Below the pieces are notes generated by a model. The model was not told the DNA's origin, searched no databases, and saw only the letters and a list, made by a program, of their open reading frames with translations. A stretch of DNA of 64,000 nucleotides, from contig CAVVCY010000003.1 in assembly GCA_963746905.1 (NCBI GenBank), positions 868,001-932,000 on the forward strand, read 5' to 3'. Shown piece by piece: positions 17,966 through 26,723 of this stretch (positions are counted from its first letter, which is position 1; the number at the start of each line of letters is the position of its first letter). The DNA comes from JALYNX01 sp963746905 (GTDB taxonomy: Bacteria > Actinomycetota > Acidimicrobiia > Spongiisociales > ZC4RG35). The position numbers were made by a program, and so were the translations under genes.

Positions 17966-19034
17966 GTGGACCTCCTGAAGAAGCGGTTGTTGATAACCGG
18001 CGCGTTGATCGCCGTCGTGCTCCTTGGCGCTGGAGCACTCTTCGCCGCGTCCACATGGGGAGACGTGAAACGGGTCGCCATTGACCGTCCGCCAGTAACG
18101 GATCCTGTCGAGACGCCGGGCAACGAGGTCGACCCGGCACAGCCTGATCTGAACGTGACCTTGCCTCCGGCCGGCGGTGACGATCTCGATGTCCTTCTGA
18201 TCGTGGGCTCCGACTCCAGGGACCATCTGACGGACACTGAGGGATTTCGGTGACTTCAAAGGTCAGCGCGCCGATGTGGTGATGGTCCTGATTCGCCCGC
18301 GTGATGGCGATCGCCGCGCCGCCGTCCTCTCGCTGCCCCGGGATCTCTGGGTGGCAGACAGCTGCAACGGCCCCGAACATCGACTCAACGACGCGCTCGA
18401 AGGTTGTGGCGCTCTCATGAACGGCCCCACCGCATTGACGGTGACGGTTGAGGATCTCATCGGGCTCAGCGTGGATCACTTCGCCCTCGTCGACCTGGCC
18501 GGCTTTCAGGAGGCGGTCGACGCGATCGGCGGCTATGAGATTTGCCTGCAGTACGCCGTGCGCGACGAGAAGGCCCAATTGGACCTTCCCGCCGGATGCA
18601 CCCGGGCCTCAGGAGCCCAGACTCTCTCCTGGCTTCGGTCGCGCAGCACTCAAGAGCTCACTTCAGATGGCTGGAAGGTGATGCCCGGAGTCAGCGATCT
18701 GACCCGCAATCAACGGCAGCGGGAGTTCTTGCTGTCGATGTTGGGCAGCCTGGGCGACTTCAGCAGCCCTCAGGACGTGGCCTCGGTCGCGCAGCGAGTT
18801 GCTCCCTACGTCACGGTCGACGAAGACTTGAGTCTGATGAACGCCGTGAGTCTGGCCTGGACGATGCGTGGGCTCGGTCAGGGGTCGGTGAAACAGCTGG
18901 ACTTCCCGGTGCGGGGCACTACTACCGCGGCCGGCGCCCAGGTGCTTCTTCCCACGGTTGACATTTCCGAGTTGGTGGCTTCCTATCTGGCGCCCGAAGT
19001 GGCGCAGGATTCTGCCTCCGGCTTCGCCGGATGA
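17966..19034 (+). CDS. LytR-CpsA-Psr (LCP) family wall-polymer transferase, single frameshift
   Basis: About 355 residues when repaired. Residues about 7-28 are an uncleaved membrane anchor, then a Pro-rich linker and the LCP domain: LLIVGSDSRD, RADVVMVLIRPRD, LSLPRDLWVADS and RLNDALEGCGA, and a late TRNQRQREFLLSM motif. An extra T in GGATTTCGG (18245-18247) breaks the frame; removing it joins TEGF to GDFKGQRADVV, the normal family sequence. LCP enzymes attach glycopolymers such as arabinogalactan or teichoic acids to peptidoglycan. GTG start at 17966. Overlaps the next gene by 4 bases. Confidence 0.85.
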
Positions 19035-20032
19035 GCCTTCCCCTGCCACCCGGGCAGATTGAGACCAGGAGATTCCCGGTCACCGGGGAGCGAAAGCCTT
19101 CCGCCGACCTCAACGATCCTTCCAATTGGACCCTGGAAGTGGCCGGTCTCGTCGAGCGGCCGCTCGAGATCGGGCTCGATGCCTTTCTCGGCCGGGCCAC
19201 TTTCCCGTTGACCTCCGATATCCATTGCGTGACCAGTTGGAGTCGCCTCGCGATGGATTGGGTCGGTCTGCCGGTGCGAGTGCTGCTCGATGAGGCCGGG
19301 CTCTCTGACGGTGCTGCCTTCGTCTCCTTCGAGTCCTATTCGGAGCGGGCTCATCACACGTCGCTCCCGATCGACGTGGTCCGCGCCTGGAGCTGGCTAA
19401 TGCACAGCGCCGACGGGCGGCCCTTGAGTGCTGATCATGGCGGGCCGGTGCGAGTGTTCACCCAGGGCCGCTATTTCTACAAGTCGCTGAAATGGGTGAA
19501 GCGGATCGCCGTCCTCGGCGAGGATCGGCCGGGATGGTGGGAGACCGAGTCCAACTATCACAACAACGCCGACCCGCTTTCAGGGAACGAAAGGTTCACC
19601 ACCGGCTCGATCCGTCCCGAGCAGCTCCAGCGGTTCCTCACCGCCGGGTCCTATGAGAAGTATCGGGGCCGAGTGATGGTCGGCCTCGACCTGAGGGGGT
19701 GGTCGCCGGCGACTGGGGATCTGCGGCGCCTCTATCTGAAGAACTGCGACCTGTCCGGGGTGGATCTCTCCGGCGCCGACTTGAGGGAGTGCAATCTGTC
19801 CCTCACCGACCTCCGACGTGCCGACCTGCAAGGCGCCGACCTCTCCGGGTCGGATCTGGAAGGCGCAAACTTCGCGGGCGCCGATCTCCGAGACGCCGAC
19901 CTCTCTGAGACTGCCCTCACGGCGACCCGTTTCCAAGAATCAGGTCTCGGGGCGGAGGTGGCCGGCGCAAGGTTCGATGGCTCCTGGGGGTTGACCGAAT
20001 CCCAGGAGGAATACCTGGCGACCCGAACCTAA
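19031..20032 (+). CDS. Molybdopterin-dependent oxidoreductase fused to C-terminal pentapeptide repeats
   Basis: 333 residues. Residues about 10-215 are an oxidoreductase molybdopterin-binding domain of the sulfite oxidase/MsrP (YedY) type: DIHCVTSWSRLAMDWVGLPV carries the Mo-ligand Cys66, followed by SFESYSERAHHTSLPID, GGPVRV and YFYKSLKWVKRI. Residues about 234-305 are pentapeptide repeats of the A(D/N)LxX type (DLSGVDLSGADL..., ADLQGADLSGSDL...). The fusion is unusual; I do not recall it in characterised proteins. No Tat or Sec signal, so it is probably cytoplasmic, unlike MsrP. Start overlaps the LCP stop (ATGA). Confidence 0.85.
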   Translation: MSLPLPPGQIETRRFPVTGERKPSADLNDPSNWTLEVAGLVERPLEIGLDAFLGRATFPLTSDIHCVTSWSRLAMDWVGLPVRVLLDEAGLSDGAAFVSFESYSERAHHTSLPIDVVRAWSWLMHSADGRPLSADHGGPVRVFTQGRYFYKSLKWVKRIAVLGEDRPGWWETESNYHNNADPLSGNERFTTGSIRPEQLQRFLTAGSYEKYRGRVMVGLDLRGWSPATGDLRRLYLKNCDLSGVDLSGADLRECNLSLTDLRRADLQGADLSGSDLEGANFAGADLRDADLSETALTATRFQESGLGAEVAGARFDGSWGLTESQEEYLATRT

Positions 20033-20078
20033 GGTGTCGCCCGACGCTGCGTGAATTGTCAGCCCAGGAAAGGCAATA

Positions 20079-21059
20079 GTGACGGATCGAAAAAGGGTGT
20101 TCTCGGGGATGCAGCCAACCGGCGAGCCTCACCTGGGGAACCTGGTGGGGGCCCTGCGCAACTGGGTCAGGATGCAGGACGATTACGAGACCATCTATTG
20201 CGTGGTGGATCTGCACGCAATGACGATCCCCTACAACCCGGCAGACCTCGCCAGGGAGCGCCGCGACCTGGCCCGCATGATCCTGGCTGCCGGGATCGAT
20301 CCCAACCGCTCGCTGCTCTACTACCAATCCGAGGTTCCCCAGCACGTCGAGCTGGCATGGATACTCGGCACCATCACGGGCATCGGGCAGTTGGAGAGGA
20401 TGACCCAGTTCAAGGAGAAGTCAGATCGGTCCGGTCAAAACCTGGGGATCCTGGCCTATCCGGTCCTGCAGGCGGCCGACATCCTGATTCACAAGGTGCA
20501 CGCGGTCCCGGTGGGAGACGACCAGGCGCAGCATCTCGAGCTCACCCGCGACATCGCTGAGCGATTCAACGCCCGCTTTGGGGAGGAGTTCCCTCTTCCC
20601 GAGAGGATCACTCCGGATATCGGGGCCAGGGTGATGTCGCTAACCGATCCCACCGCCAAGATGTCCAAGTCCGACCCGTCACCTCGCTCCAGGATCCTGC
20701 TCAACGACAAGCCGGAGGACATCCTGAAAAAGGTGAAGGCGGCGGTGACCGACACCGGTTCCGAAGTTGCCTATGACTGGGACGAGAAGCCCGGGATCTC
20801 CAATTTGCTGGAGCTGTACAGCTTCTTCAGCGGGCGCACCATCCCCGATCTTTCCGACGAGTATCGGACGGCCGGGTATGGGGCGTTCAAGGCCGCGGTC
20901 GGCGAGTCGATCGCGGAAGGTTTGCGGCCCATCCAGGAGGCATACACCGGTCTGACCGATTCGGAGGTCAGTCAGGTGATGGAGAACAGCGCGGCCGTCG
21001 CCCGAGATCGTGCGGAGGTGTCGATGGTGACAATCCGGGAGAAGGTCGGCCTGCTCTGA
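20079..21059 (+). CDS. trpS: Tryptophan--tRNA ligase
   Basis: 326 residues, class I synthetase of usual bacterial length. The HIGH-equivalent PTGEPHLGN (residues about 13-21), KMSKSDPS (about 194-201) and GILAYPVLQAADILIH (about 125-140) are clear. GTG start with AGGAAAGG upstream. Charges tRNA-Trp in the cytoplasm. Its last 14 bases are duplicated 68 bases downstream (21114-21127). Confidence 0.96.
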   Translation: MTDRKRVFSGMQPTGEPHLGNLVGALRNWVRMQDDYETIYCVVDLHAMTIPYNPADLARERRDLARMILAAGIDPNRSLLYYQSEVPQHVELAWILGTITGIGQLERMTQFKEKSDRSGQNLGILAYPVLQAADILIHKVHAVPVGDDQAQHLELTRDIAERFNARFGEEFPLPERITPDIGARVMSLTDPTAKMSKSDPSPRSRILLNDKPEDILKKVKAAVTDTGSEVAYDWDEKPGISNLLELYSFFSGRTIPDLSDEYRTAGYGAFKAAVGESIAEGLRPIQEAYTGLTDSEVSQVMENSAAVARDRAEVSMVTIREKVGLL

Positions 21060-21111
21060 GGGCTTACCTGAGGTACGTGGCGTCATATATGGCGCCAGGG
21101 CCGCACGGAAG

Positions 21112-21149
21112 CCTCGGCCTGCTCTGATTCTCATGTGCTCAGGCCGAGG
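21112..21149. terminator. Inverted repeat between convergent trpS and CPBP protease genes
   Basis: CCTCGGCCTG (21112-21121) pairs with CAGGCCGAGG (21140-21149), 10 bp with an 18-base loop. It spans the 3' end of the protease gene and could terminate transcription from either side; there is no T run, so support is moderate. Confidence 0.35.
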
Positions 21150-21838
21150 GATTCCGGGGGCACCAAGAGGACCAGGGCGGCGAGCAGGTTGAAACCAGAA
21201 TGTAGGAAGATCGCCGGCCCGAGACGACCGGTGCGAAGGGTGACCCAAGCCAGGGCGACTCCCACGATGAAGAGTTGGGGAAGCACGACCGCCGAGGCCT
21301 CCAGCAGATGGGCGGGGTCGAGGCCGATGACATGGAAAGCGGCGAACACCAGGGCGGTGACCACGATGATCGTCCTCCGGCTCCGGTTGCCCATGGACTT
21401 CAAGAGGACCCCGCGGAAGATCAGCTCTTCGGTGACCGGGGCGATCACCACCGCGATCACCACGGCGGTGACCTGAGCCGCGGTCGACTCGAGGCTGGCG
21501 AGGGCCGAGCCCACCTGCTGTACCGATTCTCCATCAGGGAAGAAGAATTGGGTCAGGGGGAGGAAGAGGACCGCGAGCAACAGTTGAAGGAGGAGGCCGA
21601 GACCGAGGTAGCGGGCATCCCCGGGCTCGATCGTGAACCCGAGTTCGGACTCGGGCTTCCGCCTCGCTAGTAGCCAGAGAACTCCCAGGTGGCCGACATA
21701 TTGGCCCGCAAGGCCGAGGACCAGGAACCAGTCGCCTTGATCACCCAAGACCAGGCTCAGTCCTGCAAAAACCCCTGCACCCAGGAATCCGCCGAGGACG
21801 ACAAAGATGAAGTCGACGACTGTCCAGGGCTTGGGCAC
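21131..21838 (-). CDS. CPBP-family intramembrane glutamic endopeptidase
   Basis: 235 residues, six to seven membrane helices. The three Abi/CPBP motifs are present: VTEELIFRGVL (EExxxR), LVFAAFHVIG (FxxxH) and LHSGFNLLAAL (HxxxN), which form the catalytic site in the membrane. GTG start at 21838, with TAGGCT 9 bases upstream, consistent with a leaderless message. Family members process prenylated or other membrane proteins, or act in bacteriocin self-protection; the substrate here is unknown. Confidence 0.88.
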   Translation of the reverse strand: MPKPWTVVDFIFVVLGGFLGAGVFAGLSLVLGDQGDWFLVLGLAGQYVGHLGVLWLLARRKPESELGFTIEPGDARYLGLGLLLQLLLAVLFLPLTQFFFPDGESVQQVGSALASLESTAAQVTAVVIAVVIAPVTEELIFRGVLLKSMGNRSRRTIIVVTALVFAAFHVIGLDPAHLLEASAVVLPQLFIVGVALAWVTLRTGRLGPAIFLHSGFNLLAALVLLVPPESLGLST

Positions 21839-21847
21839 GGGCGGGTG

Positions 21848-21884
21848 AGCCTACTGACTGAGTCAGTCCTCCCACTGTTACCCT
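21848..21884. promoter_or_regulatory. Divergent promoter region with a 15-bp perfect palindrome
   Basis: ACTGACTGAGTCAGT at 21853-21867 is a perfect palindrome around one base. It abuts the minus-strand -10 TAGGCT (21853-21848) of the protease gene and lies 11 bases upstream of a plus-strand -10 TACCCT (21879-21884) for guaB3, covering its -35 position. It therefore could control both genes as an operator. Regulator unknown. Confidence 0.45.
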
Positions 21885-21914
21885 GCAGCTAAGAGTCGCC
21901 GGAGGTTGGACGAA

Positions 21915-23072
21915 TTGGAAATCGAGATTGGCATCGGGAAGTCAGGGCGTCAGGCGTACGGTTTCGACGACATAGCGATCGTCCCTTCGAGACGGACCCG
22001 AGATCCCGATGACGTCGACATCTCCTGGCAACTCGACGCTTTCAAGTTCCCGCTCCCCATGATGGGCTCGGCCATGGACAGCGCCATCAGCCCATCGACT
22101 GCGATCACCATCGGCAAGCTGGGGGGTCTCGCCGTTCTCAACCTGGAGGGCCTCTGGACCCGCTATGAGGACCCACAGCCCTACTTTGACGAGATCGCCG
22201 AGCTCTCAAAGGAGAAGGCAACCCTTCGCATGCAGGAGATCTACCTCGAGCCGGTCAACCCCGACCTGATTGGTCAGCGTGTGGCAGAGGTGAAGGCTGC
22301 CGGGGTCGTCACCGCCGGGAGCCTGACTCCCCAGCGGGTTCGCTCCTGGGCGCCGGGGGCGCTCGCAGCGGGTCTCGACATCCTGGTGATCCAGGGAACG
22401 GTGGTTTCCGCGGAGCACGTCTCGAGCCGTGAGGAGCCGCTCAACCTCAAGGAGTACATCGCAAGATGCGAGGCACCGGTGATCGTCGGTGGCTGCGCCA
22501 GCTACTCGACGGCGCTGCATCTGATGCGGACCGGGGCTGTCGGCGTCCTGGTTGGCGTCGGCCCGGGCGCGGCATGCACAACGCGTGGTGTCCTTGGAGT
22601 TGGGGTGCCCCAGGCGACAGCCATCGCTGACGCTGCCGGCGCCAGGATCCGCTGTCTGGATGAGACCGGCCGGTATGTCCACGTGATTGCCGACGGCGGG
22701 ATGCGCACCGGTGGCGACGTTGCCAAGGCGATTGCATGTGGGGCGGACGCGGTGATGATCGGGTCCCCGCTCGCATCTGCGACCGAAGCCCCAGGCCGCG
22801 GTTATCACTGGGGGATGGCCACCTTCCACCCGACGCTGCCCCGTGGGGCGCGTGTCGAGGTCGGGGATCGAGGCACCCTTGCCGAGATCCTGGTCGGTCC
22901 CGCTCACGAGAACGATGGTCGGCTGAATCTCTTTGGTGCGCTCACGGTGTCGATGGCGACCACCGGCTACTCAGACGTCAAGGAGTTCCAGAAGGCCGAG
23001 GTGATGATTGCTCCCTCGATCCAGACCGAAGGCAAGTCCCTGCAACGCAACCAGCGGGTAGGGATGGGATGA
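21915..23072 (+). CDS. guaB3: GuaB3-family IMP dehydrogenase-related protein
   Basis: 385 residues from the TTG at 21915, chosen because GGAGG at 21901-21905 is then 9 bases upstream and the family begins MEIEIG.GK.GR.AYGFDDIAIVPSRRTRDP. The TIM barrel lacks the CBS pair of GuaB. Catalytic loop GVGPGAACTTRGVLGVGVPQ holds the active Cys and Thr; the VIADGGMRTGGDVAKAIACGADAVMIG phosphate-binding region follows. GuaB3 is characteristic of actinobacteria and cyanobacteria; work on a cyanobacterial member supports GMP reductase activity rather than IMP oxidation. Overlaps guaA by 4 bases. Confidence 0.92.
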   Translation: MEIEIGIGKSGRQAYGFDDIAIVPSRRTRDPDDVDISWQLDAFKFPLPMMGSAMDSAISPSTAITIGKLGGLAVLNLEGLWTRYEDPQPYFDEIAELSKEKATLRMQEIYLEPVNPDLIGQRVAEVKAAGVVTAGSLTPQRVRSWAPGALAAGLDILVIQGTVVSAEHVSSREEPLNLKEYIARCEAPVIVGGCASYSTALHLMRTGAVGVLVGVGPGAACTTRGVLGVGVPQATAIADAAGARIRCLDETGRYVHVIADGGMRTGGDVAKAIACGADAVMIGSPLASATEAPGRGYHWGMATFHPTLPRGARVEVGDRGTLAEILVGPAHENDGRLNLFGALTVSMATTGYSDVKEFQKAEVMIAPSIQTEGKSLQRNQRVGMG

Positions 23073-24643
23073 GTGAGTCCGGTACCAAGTACCAGGTACC
23101 AGGTACTCAAGAACCAGCACCTTTGGTGCTGGTTCTTGATTTTGGCGCCCAATACGCCCAACTGATTGCCCGCCGGGTACGGGAGTCGCATGTCTATTCC
23201 GAGGTCGTCTCCCGGGACATCACGGCAGCTGAGATCCGGACGAGACGCCCCATCGGCCTCATCCTCTCCGGTGGCCCGGCGTCCGTCTACGCCGAGAACG
23301 CATACCGCATGGATCCTTCGATCCTGGAACTGGGGATCCCGATCCTCGGCATCTGTTACGGCCACCAGCTTCTCGCCGACATGGCCGGTGGGAACGTGGC
23401 CAACACAGGAAGTGGCGAGTACGGGAACACCAACCTCGAGGTGATCGGCGACTCGCTCCTGCTTCAGGGTCTTCCAAGAGAGCAGCCGGTCTGGATGTCC
23501 CACCAGGATCAGGTGACTTCAGCACCTGAGGGCTTTGCGGCGGTGGCTCGGACGACCGGGGCGGCCGTCGCAGCGATGGAGGATCGGAACCGCGGCTTCT
23601 ATGGCGTGCAGTTCCATCCCGAGGTCGTCCACACCCCGCGAGGAGACGAGATCCTCAAGCGGTTCCTCTACGACGTGTGCCACGCCTCTCCCACCTGGAC
23701 TTCACACTCGATCATCGAATCGCAGGTCGCGGCCATCAAGGCTCAGGTCGGCGGGGAGAGGGTTGTATGCGGCCTTTCGGGAGGTGTCGACTCCGCCGTC
23801 GCCGCGGCGTTGGTCCACACTGCCGTCGGTGATCAGCTCACCTGCATCTTTGTCGACCATGGGCTGCTTCGAATGGGCGAAGCAGAGCAAGTCGAGCTCA
23901 CGTTTCGCTCACATTTCGCGGTCGACCTGATCCACGTCAAGGCGGAGGATCGATTCCTCGAGGCGCTGGCGGGAGTGACGGATCCGGAGGAAAAGCGGAG
24001 GATCATCGGAGAGACCTTCATCCGCGTGTTCGAGGAGGCGGCGGAATCAGTTGGAGACTCCCGCTTCCTGGTCCAGGGGACCCTTTACCCCGACGTGATC
24101 GAGTCGGGCTCGGCTTCGGCGGCCACGATCAAGACCCATCACAACGTGGGTGGCCTTCCCGATGACATGCTGTTCGAGCTGGTGGAGCCTTTGCGAGATC
24201 TGTTCAAGGACGAGGTCCGCGCCGTAGGTGAGGAGCTCGGACTCCCCGAGGAGATTGTCTGGCGTCAGCCCTTCCCCGGCCCGGGCCTCGCGGTGCGGGT
24301 GATAGGGGAAGTCACCCGGGAGCGTCTCGACCTGCTCCGGGCCGCCGACCAGATCGTCGTAGACGAGATCCGACGCGCCGGTCTCTACCGCGATGTGTGG
24401 CAGGCGTTCGGAGTTCTGCCGGTAGTCAAGACAGTGGGCGTGCAGGGCGACGGCCGCACTTATGCCTATCCATTGATCGTCCGCGCAGTGACTTCGGAAG
24501 ACGCGATGACCGCCGATTGGGCCCGCCTTCCGTACGAGGTCCTGGAGCGGATCTCGAATCGAGTTATCAACGAAGTCCCCGGGATAAACCGGGTTGCCTA
24601 TGACATTTCGTCCAAACCACCCGCCACCATCGAGTGGGAGTGA
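23069..24643 (+). CDS. guaA: GMP synthase (glutamine-hydrolysing)
   Basis: 524 residues. Class I amidotransferase domain with nucleophile Cys96 in GICYGHQ and FHPEV, then the ATP pyrophosphatase loop SGGVDS (about 237) and the dimerisation domain ending RVAYDISSKPPATIEWE. Converts XMP to GMP. The conserved protein starts near VLVLDFGAQYAQLIARRV; here about 20 extra residues (SESGTKYQVPGTQEPAP) precede it, encoded by the heptamer repeats and left arm of a perfect hairpin. The start overlaps the guaB3 stop (ATGA). Confidence 0.96.
   Translation: MSESGTKYQVPGTQEPAPLVLVLDFGAQYAQLIARRVRESHVYSEVVSRDITAAEIRTRRPIGLILSGGPASVYAENAYRMDPSILELGIPILGICYGHQLLADMAGGNVANTGSGEYGNTNLEVIGDSLLLQGLPREQPVWMSHQDQVTSAPEGFAAVARTTGAAVAAMEDRNRGFYGVQFHPEVVHTPRGDEILKRFLYDVCHASPTWTSHSIIESQVAAIKAQVGGERVVCGLSGGVDSAVAAALVHTAVGDQLTCIFVDHGLLRMGEAEQVELTFRSHFAVDLIHVKAEDRFLEALAGVTDPEEKRRIIGETFIRVFEEAAESVGDSRFLVQGTLYPDVIESGSASAATIKTHHNVGGLPDDMLFELVEPLRDLFKDEVRAVGEELGLPEEIVWRQPFPGPGLAVRVIGEVTRERLDLLRAADQIVVDEIRRAGLYRDVWQAFGVLPVVKTVGVQGDGRTYAYPLIVRAVTSEDAMTADWARLPYEVLERISNRVINEVPGINRVAYDISSKPPATIEWE
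23081..23138 (+). repeat. Heptamer repeats and perfect hairpin inside the 5' end of guaA
   Basis: Four tandem 7-base units at 23081-23108 (GGTACCA, AGTACCA, GGTACCA, GGTACTC) are followed by CAAGAACCAGCACC (23108-23121), loop TTT, GGTGCTGGTTCTTG (23125-23138), then ATTTTGG. The 14-bp stem is perfect. The right arm encodes the conserved LVLVLD of guaA; the left arm is its exact reverse complement. It could slow or attenuate guaA expression, or be a repeat-driven N-terminal extension. Confidence 0.8.
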
Positions 24644-24662
24644 AAAAGCCTGGGTGGGGCCA

Positions 24663-24690
24663 TTCAGACGCCCTATTGCCCTGCCGATAA
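24663..24690 (+). promoter_or_regulatory. Candidate promoter TTCAG-N15-GCCGATAA before the CheA hybrid
   Basis: TTCAG (24663-24667), 15 bases, GCCGATAA (24683-24690), 22 bases before the ATG. GCCGATAA is the classic -10 of sigma-28/FliA/WhiG-type promoters, and the same box with the same spacing precedes the next gene at 26724. GCCGATAA also forms the left arm of an 8-bp hairpin with TTATCGGC (24695-24702). Confidence 0.45.
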
Positions 24691-24712
24691 AGCCTTATCG
24701 GCCAGAAGAAAA

Positions 24713-26713
24713 ATGCAGGTGGACCTCAACACCCCTGAACTGACGCGCATCTTCCGTGAAGAGCTGGATGAGAGGTCCGGTCGTCTTGTCGCGGGTGCCC
24801 GATCCCTGGCCAACGACACCCTGGACCCGGCATGGGTCCCCGATTTGGTTCGTGACGCTCACACCATCAAGGGCTCGGCGGGCCTCCTCGGGTACGACTC
24901 GATTCGTGAGGCAGCAACCCGCCTGGAGCAGCTCTGGCGGCTGGTCTCGGAGGGCCATGAGCCCGACGCCGACATCGTCCTGGCAATGGAGAACTCCGCC
25001 GGAGCTCTATTGGCATCGCTGTCCAACGGAGACGGCCAGCTTTCCGACCTCACCGAGAGGCTGGTTGGTGGGATCGAGGCCTCGAAACAGACCGGTGAGC
25101 CAATCCCGCTCCGCCGGCCCGAGCCGGGAAGCCTTGGTGGCCTCCTGTCCTCGGTCTCGGAGTCCCTCCTCGGTGGCGCGACCCGGGTCGACACCGGTGA
25201 TCTCTACCGTCTGATCAACCGAATCGTCGAGGTGGCACTGGACACCGAGGCCCTGGCCGACCTGGCCCTGGTGTCCATCGAAGGCTCGGATCCTGCCTTG
25301 TTTCGGCGTTCCTGGCGCGGTCAGCTGGAGAAGCTGAGCACTTCGATTGGCGACATCCAGGATCAAGCGGTCGCGTTGGCCAACGTCTCCTTCCGGGACG
25401 CAGCGTCGACATTCCCCCAGTTCGTCCGTTACCTGGGCCGTCGCATGGGCAAGGACGTCAGGTTCGAGATCCTTGGCGACGACGTCCAACTCGACCGTCA
25501 GATAGTTGATCTGTTGCGTGAGCCGTTGCGTCACCTTCTGGTAAATGCGATTGATCACGGCATCGAGGGTGCCGCCGAGCGAGTCGCACAGGGAAAGCCG
25601 GCAACCGGCGTCGTTCGCATCGCCGCCCGCGAAGTCGATGAAGGCGTGGAGGTCTCTGTGTCCGATGACGGTGCCGGGATCGATTGGGACAAGGTTGCCG
25701 CCGAGGCAGTTCGAAACGATCTTCCGTTTGATCTCACGCCTCTGCTGTTCCAGCCCGGGTTCACCACCAACGATTCGATAACTGACTTTTCAGGTACCGG
25801 AGAGGGGCTTGCTGCGGCCCGCGACTCCGTGGAGCGGGTTCATGGCGCGGTTCGAATCGAATCGGTCAAGGGCCAGGGCACCACCGTGGCCATGACTCTC
25901 CCCATGTCGATGGTCTTGCAGAACGTCGTGGTGGTGGCGGCCGGAGACCAGTTCTGGGGATTCCCAGAGGCGTCCGTCGAAGCTGCCATTCCTCTTTCAC
26001 AGGCGGAGATCAAGACCACCAAGGGTGGGAGAGAGCTTCATTTCGAAAGCGCCGCCATTCCGTGTGTCTCACTCTCTCAAGCGGTAGGCACCGGCGTCGA
26101 CTCGGATGAGTCGGAGATCCTGATCATGAACACCAGATTCGGCCTTGTTGCCGTCACCGTTGGCGAGTTGATCGATCGTCGACGGGTCGCGGTCAAGAAC
26201 CTGGGTCCGATCCTCGAGGGACCGGGGCACGTAACAGGAGCGGCGCTGCTTGGCGGCGGGCAGGTCCTGGTCGTGATCGACCCCAATTTCCTGGGCATTC
26301 TGGCTCGGCGGCGGCCTCGTCTGGCCGGGCGACGGCCCCGGATCCTGGTGGTCGACGACTCGGCAGGGGTGCGTCAGCTGCTTTCCGCCACTCTCAACGG
26401 CGCAGGGTTCGAAGTGGCCCTGGCCGGGGGCGCCCGGGAGGCTGTCATCGCCATGGCTGAGGGCGATTTCGACGCGATGGTGATCGACTACTCGATGCCG
26501 CGCTCGAATGGCGTGGAACTGGTGCGCGCGATGCGTGCCGCGGAAGTCCGAGTTCCGATCGTCATGGTTTCGGGTGTGGCCACCCAGGAGGAGAAGCGCG
26601 CCGCTTGGGAAGTTGGGGTAAACGCCTACCTCGACAAATTCGATCTGCGTCAGGGCGTTCTCACCACCACACTGCGACGGCTCATCGGCCTCGAAGATGT
26701 TGGGACGGCCTGA
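24713..26713 (+). CDS. Hybrid chemotaxis-type kinase: Hpt - CheA kinase - CheW - response regulator
   Basis: 666 residues. Residues about 1-115 are an Hpt domain with DAHTIKGSAGLLGY, phospho-acceptor His50. A dimerisation-like helical region follows (about 160-240), then a CheA-type ATPase (LLVNAIDHGIEGAAER, SVSDDGAGIDWDKVAAEA, GTGEGLAAARDSVERVHG), a CheW-like regulatory domain (about 395-530) and a receiver (about 543-660) with VVDDSAG, acceptor Asp592 in VIDYSMP, and the late Lys in AYLDKFD. No cheY, cheW or receptor gene adjoins it, so it is an orphan in this window. Likely a pilus/surface-behaviour or developmental regulator rather than a flagellar one (inference). Confidence 0.9.
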   Translation: MQVDLNTPELTRIFREELDERSGRLVAGARSLANDTLDPAWVPDLVRDAHTIKGSAGLLGYDSIREAATRLEQLWRLVSEGHEPDADIVLAMENSAGALLASLSNGDGQLSDLTERLVGGIEASKQTGEPIPLRRPEPGSLGGLLSSVSESLLGGATRVDTGDLYRLINRIVEVALDTEALADLALVSIEGSDPALFRRSWRGQLEKLSTSIGDIQDQAVALANVSFRDAASTFPQFVRYLGRRMGKDVRFEILGDDVQLDRQIVDLLREPLRHLLVNAIDHGIEGAAERVAQGKPATGVVRIAAREVDEGVEVSVSDDGAGIDWDKVAAEAVRNDLPFDLTPLLFQPGFTTNDSITDFSGTGEGLAAARDSVERVHGAVRIESVKGQGTTVAMTLPMSMVLQNVVVVAAGDQFWGFPEASVEAAIPLSQAEIKTTKGGRELHFESAAIPCVSLSQAVGTGVDSDESEILIMNTRFGLVAVTVGELIDRRRVAVKNLGPILEGPGHVTGAALLGGGQVLVVIDPNFLGILARRRPRLAGRRPRILVVDDSAGVRQLLSATLNGAGFEVALAGGAREAVIAMAEGDFDAMVIDYSMPRSNGVELVRAMRAAEVRVPIVMVSGVATQEEKRAAWEVGVNAYLDKFDLRQGVLTTTLRRLIGLEDVGTA

Positions 26714-26723
26714 GCGGTAGGCC

